Shown: positions 1-7,321 of the stretch, piece after piece | Layout: every line of letters begins with the position of its first letter | Position numbering within the stretch: position 1 is the stretch's first letter | Assembly: GCA_044223975.1 (NCBI GenBank) | Contig: JBGALI010000012.1 | Span: 1-64,000 of the forward strand | Length of the DNA: 64,000 nt | Source: CAZCPB01 sp044223975 | GTDB taxonomy: Bacteria; Planctomycetota; Phycisphaerae; Phycisphaerales; UBA1924 | Direction: 5' to 3' | The notes under the pieces: generated by a model | Seen by the model: the letters and a program-made list of their open reading frames with translations, nothing else | Database searches by the model: none | Told to the model about the DNA's origin: nothing | Made by a program: the position numbers and the translations under genes

Positions 1-607
1 CCATGCGCTTGAAGACTTCCTTGGTCGTGTCCTCGGGGAGCATGATGCGGCTGATCCCGACGTCCTCGACCTTGAGACCGAAGCTGTCGAGGCTGGCGCC
101 GTCGGCGGTCGTCATCGCGCCCAGGATCGCCTTTTCCAGGTCGGGGATCTTTGTCCCGCCCTTGACGGGCGTGAACAGGTCGCTCATCGCAAAGCGGCTG
201 GTCGCGCCGATCGCGCTCCGGAGGCTCGACTGCAGCGAGTCCTCGGCCTTGCGGAAGTGCTCCTCGGAACGGTCGCCGGCGTTGCTGAACTTCTGGAAGA
301 ACTTCAGCGGGTCGGTGACCCGCCAGGTGCAGTACGCCTCGACGATGACCTGACGCTGATCGGCCGTCTGCTGCGTCTGCGACCGGGCCTGCAGGAACCG
401 CGTGCGCGTGTCGTACTTGGTGACCGCCTGGATGGGGCTGGGCCACTTGGTGTACAGGCCCGGCGCGGACTTGATCGCGCCGTCGCCGGCCTTCCCGAAG
501 GTGGTCAGCACCGCCGACTCCGTGAAGCGCACGGTGTAGGTGACGGTGTAGCTCAGCAGCGCCAGCAGGAAGATCAGCGCGACCACGATGACGACGGCTC
601 GTTTCAC
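1..607 (-). CDS. HflC-like SPFH membrane protein (partial, C-terminus beyond window)
   Basis: Reading leftward from a GTG at 605-607, the frame is open to the window edge (about 202 residues). It begins with one hydrophobic segment (VKRAVVIVVALIFLLALLSY) and then a prohibitin/SPFH-type domain with the phrases ESAVLTTFGK and APGLYTKWP. HflC family members form membrane complexes with HflK that modulate FtsH proteolysis. The GTG start is supported by AAGGAG about 9 nt upstream and by its position 50 bp after the HflK-like gene on the same strand, so the pair is probably co-transcribed. The C-terminus is not in the window. The HflC role is inferred from pairing and topology; another SPFH subfamily is possible. 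Confidence 0.85.
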   Translation of the reverse strand, partial: MKRAVVIVVALIFLLALLSYTVTYTVRFTESAVLTTFGKAGDGAIKSAPGLYTKWPSPIQAVTKYDTRTRFLQARSQTQQTADQRQVIVEAYCTWRVTDPLKFFQKFSNAGDRSEEHFRKAEDSLQSSLRSAIGATSRFAMSDLFTPVKGGTKIPDLEKAILGAMTTADGASLDSFGLKVEDVGISRIMLPEDTTKEVFKRM

Positions 608-656
608 TGCTTGCGGCTCCTTGCGCGGGCCCGGGGCAGGCCCCTCCGATTCCGAA

Positions 657-2771
657 TCACTCGATCTTCTCGCGGTTGGTATCGAGAACGTTGGCCGCGG
701 TGTCCTTGTCCTCGAGGTTGAAGTCGATGCGGAGGTCCGGGACCTTCTCGCTCACGATGTACACGCGGCTCTTTTCCATCGCCGCGCCCAAGGCGTCGAA
801 GTAGAGCGAGGCCTTGTAGTACAGCGGCGCGGCCTCGTACGAGGCGAGTTGCCCCTGGTACCGGATCGACCGGCCGCGCTCGCCCATGTTGCGGGCCCAG
901 CGGTCGGCCCGCGCACGGGCGATTTCCTCGGCCGCGTTGCCGCCCGCCTGCTCGATGAGCCCGATGATCTTGGCATCCTGCTCGGCAACCTTGGCCTCCG
1001 CGCCGGGCTGGGCACGCAAACGCTCGGCCTCCTTGAGCTCGGCAACGATCTTGTTGCCCAGCTCAAGACTCCCCACGACCTTCGTCAGGGACGCGATCGC
1101 GTCGGCCTCGGCGGCCTCGATGTTCGCCTGGCGGAGCTGCTCGGCCTGCACCACATGCTCGAACGCCGCGGCAGCGTCCTTGGGCGGGTGCACATCCGTG
1201 ATGCCGACAAAGAGCACGTCGAGGCCCGAGCCCCGAGGCTTCCCCGTGGCAGAGTCGATGTTCAGGGCATCGAAGGCCGCGGAGATCCGCCGGCGGAGCT
1301 CCTTCGAAATCGCGGTCTGATCGCCACCCAGGATCTCGTCGACGTTCATCGACGCGAAGTACTGCACGATCTCGCGCTGAGCGACGCTCTTGAGGAGCTG
1401 GTCGCGGTACTCCAGGGGCGCGAGGAGCTCAAAGAGCTCAACGTCCTTGACCGAGTACAAGAGCGGGATTTCCACCGACACCATCGCCAGGTCGCGATCC
1501 TTGGCGCTGCCCGAGGGCGCGGCGCCGTCGCGCCCCACATCGGCGGGGGACGGCTGCACGATCTGGAAGACTTCTTCCCTCGCGTGCTCGTTGGTCCAGA
1601 GGATCGCCTTCTTGTCTTCCGCGGGAGGCGACGTGCCCAGGTCGACGGTGCGCACGCCCGTCGCGGTGTACCCGACAATCTCGATCCGCCCGCGGTCGTT
1701 GCGCTTGGTCTCGGCCGGTACCTCGACGCGGTCGATCGGCCACGGCAGCTTGAAGTGCAGCCCCGGACCGATGTCGTTCTGCACCGGTCTGCCGAAGCGG
1801 AGCACCATCGCACGCTCGTGCGGCTGCACCACCGCGAGACTCGAGAGCAGCCAGAGCACTCCAACACCCAGGACGACCAGCCGCCCCAGCGAGCGGCTCA
1901 GCAGCTGGTAGAACCACGTCGAGGAGACGTTGAAGCCCAGCTGGTAGTTGATCGCCTCGCTGATCGATTCGGCGATCTTGTCGGGCGCGGCCACGAACCC
2001 CAGCACCCGCGAATCAAACGCCGGGCGCGGCATCTCGCCGGCCTTGCGCGGGCGGTACAGGTTCAGCAGGAAGTTGAAGAAGATCTCGACGCCGAGGGCG
2101 ACCATCGCGATCGGGAACCCGACCAGTATCCAGCGTGACAGCACGTCGGGCCCCGCCAGGTCGATCGCCGCGCCGACCGCCACCAGCAGGCCCATGAGCG
2201 AAGTGCCCACAACCCACGCCGCACCCGCGCGAAGATTCTGCCACACGGCCTGCTTGGCCATGCCCGAGATGTAACGGGCGAAGATGAAGCCGATGAAGGC
2301 GACCAGGGCCCCGACCCCCAGCCCCCACGCCCGCAGGCGCGGGGTCGGGAACGCGTCGGGCTGGAAAATCTCGCGGGCGCTCGTGAAACGCCACACGCCG
2401 GCGGCGATCAGCCCGCCGCCCACGACGATGCTCGCCGCGGGCAGGAGGTACTTGTGCATCGCCGCCAGGCGCGACTTGGCGACGCGAAAATCTCCCCCGT
2501 CGGACTCGAAGACCGTCGAACGCCCGACGTCGGCCGCCAGCGTCTCGGCCTCCATCGCCTCGATCCGCTCGCGCCGGTGCTGGTCAAAGACGATCGCCAG
2601 GGCCAGCCAGACGGGAAGGCCCAGGGCCGCATAGATCGCCACCGTCATCGCGGCGTGGTCATCGGCCAGGAAGGCGTAGACCAGCACGGCGGCGGTGATC
2701 ACCGTCTGCAGCACCAGCCCGAGGACCGCCCGACTCGTCGCCACGCGGTAGCTGAGGAAGTCGCCCTTCAT
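657..2771 (-). CDS. HflK-like SPFH protein with long multi-pass N-terminal extension
   Basis: A 704-residue protein. The N-terminal ~320 residues carry about five to six hydrophobic segments (for example VLGLVLQTVITAAVLVYAFL and YLLPAASIVVGGGLIAAGVW) and a final helix near residue 310. An SPFH domain follows (VQPHERAMVLRFGRP, GPGLHFKLPWPID), then a helical alanine/glutamate-rich tail (residues ~540-650). Family HflK proteins are usually about 400 residues with a single membrane pass, so the extra membrane module is unusual. It starts at ATG and is followed 50 bp later by an HflC-like gene, the standard hflKC arrangement. Expected to sit in the inner membrane as a large hetero-oligomer. The function of the extension is unknown. 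Confidence 0.88.
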   Translation of the reverse strand: MKGDFLSYRVATSRAVLGLVLQTVITAAVLVYAFLADDHAAMTVAIYAALGLPVWLALAIVFDQHRRERIEAMEAETLAADVGRSTVFESDGGDFRVAKSRLAAMHKYLLPAASIVVGGGLIAAGVWRFTSAREIFQPDAFPTPRLRAWGLGVGALVAFIGFIFARYISGMAKQAVWQNLRAGAAWVVGTSLMGLLVAVGAAIDLAGPDVLSRWILVGFPIAMVALGVEIFFNFLLNLYRPRKAGEMPRPAFDSRVLGFVAAPDKIAESISEAINYQLGFNVSSTWFYQLLSRSLGRLVVLGVGVLWLLSSLAVVQPHERAMVLRFGRPVQNDIGPGLHFKLPWPIDRVEVPAETKRNDRGRIEIVGYTATGVRTVDLGTSPPAEDKKAILWTNEHAREEVFQIVQPSPADVGRDGAAPSGSAKDRDLAMVSVEIPLLYSVKDVELFELLAPLEYRDQLLKSVAQREIVQYFASMNVDEILGGDQTAISKELRRRISAAFDALNIDSATGKPRGSGLDVLFVGITDVHPPKDAAAAFEHVVQAEQLRQANIEAAEADAIASLTKVVGSLELGNKIVAELKEAERLRAQPGAEAKVAEQDAKIIGLIEQAGGNAAEEIARARADRWARNMGERGRSIRYQGQLASYEAAPLYYKASLYFDALGAAMEKSRVYIVSEKVPDLRIDFNLEDKDTAANVLDTNREKIE

Positions 2772-3021
2772 TCAAACCCCTGAACGCGAGACCTGAAACA
2801 CGTACCGTGCCCACGCCTCTAAGGTGCGACACCCGATGCCGCCGAAAAGCGGATCGGCGCCCACACGAGCAGTTCGCGCAGGCGGGGCGTATTCTGGCAA
2901 CCCCGCTCCGAACTGTCCACTGGCCACGTCGCCGGAAACCAGAACGGTTCGGGCGGCCCCGGAGCGTACGGCCCGCCGCGGCAGGGACCTGCCGAAAAGA
3001 CCGGGGCGCACCGAAGGCTCG

Positions 3022-3050
3022 TTGATGTACGCAAGGCGCGAACCTATGTT
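3022..3050 (+). promoter_or_regulatory. candidate sigma70-type promoter for the ABC permease gene
   Basis: TTGATG (3022-3027) and TATGTT (3045-3050) are separated by 17 bp, about 100 bp before the permease ATG. This lies in the 380-bp gap between the divergent hflK-like and permease genes. The rest of that gap is GC-rich, and I see no gene or RNA in it. Sequence match only. Confidence 0.4.
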
Positions 3051-3152
3051 CGTCTGCCGCGAAGATTCTCTGGGCGCTCGCGGAGGGGCGGGCGCGGGTT
3101 CTGCGCCCCGGCGCTCCGCCGCCGTTCCCCCGTTCGCCGACCGTTCCCAACC

Positions 3153-4511
3153 ATGATCCTCCAACTGCTGAGCATTGCGCGCAACGCCTTCGTCGAGGGG
3201 CTCCGCCAGCCCATTTTTCTGGTGCTGGTGCTGCTCTCGGGGGTCTTCCAGTTCTTCACGACCTGGGGGACCGGGTTTTCGATGGGGTACGAGGACACGT
3301 CGGAAGTGTCCGGCGACAACAAGCTCCTGCTGGACATCGGGCTGGGCACGATCTTCGTGATGGGCATGCTGCTCGCCGCGTTCGTCGCCACCGCCGTGGT
3401 CAGCCGCGAGATCGAGAACAAAACGGTGCTCACGGTCGTGAGCAAGCCCGTCGGACGGCCCGTGCTCATCCTGGGCAAGTACTTCGGGGTCGCGGGCGCG
3501 ATCATGATCGCGGTGGTGATCATGCTCGTGTTCCTGCTCTTTGGCATCCGGCACGGGGTCATGTCGACCGCCGCCGACACGCTCGACGGGCCTGTGCTCA
3601 CGTTCTCGTGCTCGGCGGTCTTTCTCTCGCTGGCCTTGGCGGCGTGGTGCAACTTTTTCTACGGCTGGTCGTTCCCGCAGATGAGCGTGGTGTTCATGGC
3701 CCCGCTCTCGGTGCTGGCGTACGCGGCGGTGCTCGTCGTGAGCAAGCAGTGGACCTGGCAGAGCGTCGGGCACGACTTCAAGCCGCAGATCATGGTCGCA
3801 TCTGCCAGCCTGGCCCTGGCGATCCTGGTGCTGACGGCCGTCGCCGTCGCCGCGTCCACGCGCCTGGGGCAGGTGATGACGATCGTGGTGTGCGCCGGCG
3901 TGTTCGTGCTCTCGCTGCTGAGCAACCACCTGATCGGCCGTTTCGCGTACATCAACGACCACGGCGTCGGGGCGATCGCCAAGGCCGTCCCGACGGACCC
4001 GACGCGCACCGACTTCCGTTCCAGCGGCGACACGTACACGGTCGAGCTCGAGTCGGTCCCGCGCCGGCCGATCAAGCCCGGCGACTCGTTTTACTACGGG
4101 CCCAACCCCAGCGGGGCGTTCCTCTACGTCCCCGCGTTCGCGCCGTTCACCGGCAAGCTGGATTCCAGCACGAGCCTCCTCGGCACGGGCGCCGAGCCGG
4201 CCGTGATCGTCACGGAGTTCCGCGACCGCACGCTCACGGTTCGAAACGTCGGGGCCCGGGCAGTGCCCGTCGAGCGGCCGCCGGAGAAGGGCGATTTCGT
4301 GTTCCTGGGGCCGACCCGGGTGAACCGCTTCGCCGCCGTGGTCTGGGCCGCCCTCCCGAACCTCCAGCACTTCTGGCTTCTCGACGCGGTGTCGCAGAAT
4401 CAACAGGTTCCCGCGGGCCACGCGTGGACGATCGCCGCGTACGCGGCCGTGCAGGTGAGCGCCGCCCTGGCCGTGGCGGTCATCCTTCTGCAGAAGCGGG
4501 ACGTGGGCTGA
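3153..4511 (+). CDS. ABC-2 type transporter permease
   Basis: A 452-residue integral membrane protein. Several hydrophobic helices lie in residues 15-265 (FVATAVVSREIENKT is typical of ABC-2 permeases after the second helix). A ~150-residue largely soluble, presumably extracytoplasmic, region follows (~265-415), and a last helix sits at the C-terminus (AWTIAAYAAVQVSAALAVAV). Such permeases pair with a separate ATPase, and none lies next to it here. The 3' neighbour, 65 bp on, is a tiny membrane protein, possibly in the same transcript, ended by the hairpin at 4837-4867. The substrate cannot be told from sequence. Confidence 0.85.
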   Translation: MILQLLSIARNAFVEGLRQPIFLVLVLLSGVFQFFTTWGTGFSMGYEDTSEVSGDNKLLLDIGLGTIFVMGMLLAAFVATAVVSREIENKTVLTVVSKPVGRPVLILGKYFGVAGAIMIAVVIMLVFLLFGIRHGVMSTAADTLDGPVLTFSCSAVFLSLALAAWCNFFYGWSFPQMSVVFMAPLSVLAYAAVLVVSKQWTWQSVGHDFKPQIMVASASLALAILVLTAVAVAASTRLGQVMTIVVCAGVFVLSLLSNHLIGRFAYINDHGVGAIAKAVPTDPTRTDFRSSGDTYTVELESVPRRPIKPGDSFYYGPNPSGAFLYVPAFAPFTGKLDSSTSLLGTGAEPAVIVTEFRDRTLTVRNVGARAVPVERPPEKGDFVFLGPTRVNRFAAVVWAALPNLQHFWLLDAVSQNQQVPAGHAWTIAAYAAVQVSAALAVAVILLQKRDVG

Positions 4512-4576
4512 CGGCATCGCGATGCTGCCCTATCATGGTGGCGGCGTGATTCCACGCCATATCGGGAGGTCATTCC

Positions 4577-4810
4577 ATGGCAGGCGGAACCAGCGACAAG
4601 GGCAACAAGATCAAGATTGGGTTCGCAGCCGGCGCGCTGGTGATCGCCGGGGTCCTGATCGCCTGGAACTTCGGCGCCTTTGACTTCCTCTCCAAGCCGC
4701 CGCCGCCTCCGGTGCTGCCGCCCGATCAGCTCCAGGAGCACGAGGCCCAGAAGGCCAAAATCCAGAAGCAGATCGAGAAGAAGGAAATCCCGCCGCCCTC
4801 CGGCGCTTGA
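4577..4810 (+). CDS. small single-pass membrane protein
   Basis: A 77-residue protein: short charged N-terminus, one hydrophobic helix at about residues 15-34 (IGFAAGALVIAGVLIAWNF), a proline-rich stretch (KPPPPPVLPP) and a charged, probably helical, tail rich in Lys/Glu/Gln ending in proline. A GGGAGG ribosome site lies about 8 nt before the ATG, and a strong intrinsic terminator begins 27 bp after the stop, which supports a real gene. I do not recognise a family. Its position after the ABC permease may mean a shared transcript. Confidence 0.7.
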   Translation: MAGGTSDKGNKIKIGFAAGALVIAGVLIAWNFGAFDFLSKPPPPPVLPPDQLQEHEAQKAKIQKQIEKKEIPPPSGA

Positions 4811-4836
4811 GCGGGCCCGAGGATCACGCACCCGTC

Positions 4837-4867
4837 AACGCTCCGCCCCGCGCGGAGCGTTTTCTTT
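4837..4867 (+). terminator. intrinsic terminator
   Basis: A 10-bp perfect stem, AACGCTCCGC/GCGGAGCGTT, with a 5-nt loop, running into TTTTCTTT. It lies between the small membrane protein gene and the convergent glycosyltransferase. The T-run is on the plus-strand side. Confidence 0.85.
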
Positions 4868-4896
4868 GCGCCTGATCGGGCACAGCGCGGTGGCCG

Positions 4897-6306
4897 CTAC
4901 CGCACCGTGGCCGGGCGGGCCGCGATGGCGCGCCCGTAGCTGCCGACGCACTTCTCCGCGGCACCGTCCCACGTGAGGCGGCGCAGCTCGAATGAGCCGT
5001 GCTCGCGGAGCGTGGCGCCCAGCGGGGGATGACGCAGCACCGCCACGATTTTGTTGGCCATCTCGTCGATGTCCCAGAAATCGACCTTCAGCACGTGCGT
5101 GAGCACCTCGGCCACCCCGCTGGTCTTGCTCACGATCACCGGCACGTCGTGCTTGATCGCCTCGAGCGCCGAGATCCCGAAGGGCTCGCTCACGCTGGGC
5201 ATCACGTAGCAGTCGGCCATCTGGTAGACCCGGTCGACGTCGCGCCCGCGCAGGAAGCCGGTGAAAAGCACCTTGTGCCCGATCCCCATGCTCGCGGCAA
5301 GCTCGATCATGCGCAGCGCCATGTCCCCCGAGCCGGCGACCACGAACTTCACGTTGTCGATCTTGTCGAGCACGCGCTTGGCGGCCGCGATGAAGTACTC
5401 GGGGCCCTTCTGCATCGTGATCCGGCCGAGGAACAGCACCAGCCGGTCCTTGGGCTCGATCACCGCGCCCTCGGCGGGCTGGTCGGATTCGCGGTCGATT
5501 CCGTTGTAGACCACATCGATCTTGCTGGGGTGCACGCCGTAGCGCCGCACGCAGATGGACTTGGTGAGCATCGACACGGCGATCACGCGGTCGGCGCCCT
5601 GCATGCCGGCACGCTCGATGTCGTAGACGCGCTGGTTGACGTTGCTGCCCGAACGATCGAACTCGGTCGAGTGCACGTGCACCACCAGCGGCTTGCCCGT
5701 GACCCGCGCCAGCGCCAGGCCGGCGGGGTACGTCAGCCAGTCGTGCGCGTGGATGACATCGAACTCTTCCGTGCGCGACAGCGAAACCACGAGGCGCGAG
5801 TAGCGCTCCGAGTCGCCGATCAGGTCGCTGCCATAACCCGGCCCGGCCCCGCCGCCCGAGCCGATGTGCATGGGGCGATCCGCTGACGCCGGTGGCGCGG
5901 CAGCCGGAACATCGTCAACGACCTGAGCCGGGGCCCCGGACATGCCGGGCGCGGCGGGCACCTCGGCCGAGTCATCGAGCCCGAACCACGACACCGGGGA
6001 GAACGACGGGTACGGGCTGCTGAAACTGGCGGGCACGCCGCGAAACGTCGCGTGCTTGAACTCCGGCGAGGTCGCGTCGCCGGCCATCCCCCCCACTCCA
6101 GCCGCGCCCGCGCGGGCGCGCATCGCGAGCGAGTCGGGGCTCAGGAGCGAAACGTGCGACGCGTGGCTGCGATCCACGGGCTTGGGAAGCACGAAGAGCA
6201 CCTCGTGCCCCTGACGGTCCAAAGCGCGCGTCAGCCCGTAGCAGGCGACCCCGAGGCCGCCCGCGATGAACGGGGGAAATTCCCAGCCCAGCATCAGGAT
6301 CCGCAT
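4897..6306 (-). CDS. GT4-family glycosyltransferase (glycogen-synthase-like fold)
   Basis: A 469-residue protein opening with LMLGWEFPPFIAGGLGVACY, the GGLG donor-loop pattern of GT-B retaining transferases. The C-terminal half has VLFLGRITMQKGPEYFIAA and the family acid pair in SEPFGISALEA (E-x7-E). HAHDWLTYPAG fits the catalytic-domain histidine region. Residues ~75-170 form a Gly/Ala/Pro-rich insertion not usual for the family. Likely transfers a sugar from a nucleotide-sugar to a glycan; the acceptor is unknown. It shares its direction with the 157-residue unknown protein 49 bp upstream and may be in an operon with it. The ATG is preceded by GAGGA/GGGGG purine runs. Confidence 0.88.
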   Translation of the reverse strand: MRILMLGWEFPPFIAGGLGVACYGLTRALDRQGHEVLFVLPKPVDRSHASHVSLLSPDSLAMRARAGAAGVGGMAGDATSPEFKHATFRGVPASFSSPYPSFSPVSWFGLDDSAEVPAAPGMSGAPAQVVDDVPAAAPPASADRPMHIGSGGGAGPGYGSDLIGDSERYSRLVVSLSRTEEFDVIHAHDWLTYPAGLALARVTGKPLVVHVHSTEFDRSGSNVNQRVYDIERAGMQGADRVIAVSMLTKSICVRRYGVHPSKIDVVYNGIDRESDQPAEGAVIEPKDRLVLFLGRITMQKGPEYFIAAAKRVLDKIDNVKFVVAGSGDMALRMIELAASMGIGHKVLFTGFLRGRDVDRVYQMADCYVMPSVSEPFGISALEAIKHDVPVIVSKTSGVAEVLTHVLKVDFWDIDEMANKIVAVLRHPPLGATLREHGSFELRRLTWDGAAEKCVGSYGRAIAARPATVR

Positions 6307-6355
6307 CGCAACCCCCGCGTTCCTCGCCCCCGGGCCGGTCCGGGTGACGGGGACG

Positions 6356-6829
6356 TCAATCGGGCTCCCCTTCCGCGTTCATATCACCCAACCGGCGGAA
6401 GCAGGCCTCGTACGCCAGCAGCATCCGCGCGCCCCGCTCGACCGCGGCATCGTCCATCGATTCGACGCTCGTGATGCTGGTGCGGTACGTGAACAGCTTG
6501 TCCTCGGAGCGGAAATGCTCGCACGCGACGGTGCCGGGCGCACCGCCGAGGTCCACCCATTCCTCTTCGATCAGTTCGCCGATCGAATCACCGGTGTGCA
6601 CAAGGTCCGCCTCGATCGACTGGCTGAGCCACCGGTCCTTCATCACGAGCGACACCCAGACCCGGCCCGCGTCGGTGTCCACCCGGTACAGGGCGGGCTC
6701 CGACGGTCCGCGAGCCAGACACTCCACGCGCACGGGACTCACCTCGACCGCCGCGAACGAACGCGACCCCCGCGCGCGATCGGCAACGCGTTCGAGGAAT
6801 TCGCGAAGGGACAACTGCGTCTGGGCCAT
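6356..6829 (-). CDS. conserved-looking hypothetical protein (157 aa)
   Basis: An acidic soluble protein without signal peptide or membrane segment. It begins MAQTQLSLREFLERVADRA and alternates beta-like stretches (ALYRVDTDAGRVWVSLVMKD) with a C-terminal helix (GARMLLAYEACFRRLGDM). I do not recognise a family. The frame keeps codon use like its neighbours, and it sits 49 bp upstream of the glycosyltransferase on the same strand, so it is probably expressed. The 247 bp between its start and tRNA-Leu hold no further gene that I can see. Confidence 0.6.
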   Translation of the reverse strand: MAQTQLSLREFLERVADRARGSRSFAAVEVSPVRVECLARGPSEPALYRVDTDAGRVWVSLVMKDRWLSQSIEADLVHTGDSIGELIEEEWVDLGGAPGTVACEHFRSEDKLFTYRTSITSVESMDDAAVERGARMLLAYEACFRRLGDMNAEGEPD

Positions 6830-7076
6830 GGGGCCGCCGGCTCCTCAAGCATCGCCTCGGAAAGTTCACGCCGCCCGGACCGAATGAACGGCCCCCGAAC
6901 CCCGACGCCCATCTGGCTTCGGAGGGTGCGTGAACCGATCGAGTCGTACAGCGCGCGAAGCGTAGGCGTGCGCGGGGGAATCGTCCTGCCGGCGCGCTCA
7001 CGCCCGACTCCCACTCGACGCACCGCGAGCGTGCGCATATTGTCTCCCCACGTCCGGGGCGGCCCGGAAGTCACCT

Positions 7077-7160
7077 GCCCAGGTGGCGAAATTGGCAGAC
7101 GCACTACCTTGAGGTGGTAGCGCCCGCAAGGGCATGGAGGTTCAAATCCTCTCCTGGGCA
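7077..7160 (+). tRNA. tRNA-Leu(GAG)
   Basis: Class II tRNA. The acceptor GCCCAGG pairs with CCTGGGC with discriminator A; the anticodon stem CTACC/GGTAG has loop TTGAGGT, so the anticodon is GAG (7111-7113). A long variable arm follows (CGCCCGCAAGGGC), then the T-arm GGTTCAAATCC. CCA is not encoded. Confidence 0.95.
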
Positions 7161-7321
7161 CTTTCGGGGCGGTGCACGCTCGGTCGAGCCGGTCTTGGCG
7201 CACTCCCCTTCCACGCTCGATCTCGGCCCTCAAGACGTGCCGACCCTCGGCGCGCCGGTCGCGATCGTGACCGACGTCAGCGCCTGGCGCATCCATGAGG
7301 GTGCAGTCCAAGGAGACTCCC

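Noticed and set aside
2772..4517. 581-codon minus-strand open frame
   Set aside because: It is antisense to the ABC permease; its composition (His/Arg/Asp-rich) is that of a GC-rich shadow and has no motifs.
7295..7321. Earlier start for the S9 peptidase
   Set aside because: No ribosome site; it would put charged residues before the signal peptide, while the ATG at 7322 has AAGGAG.
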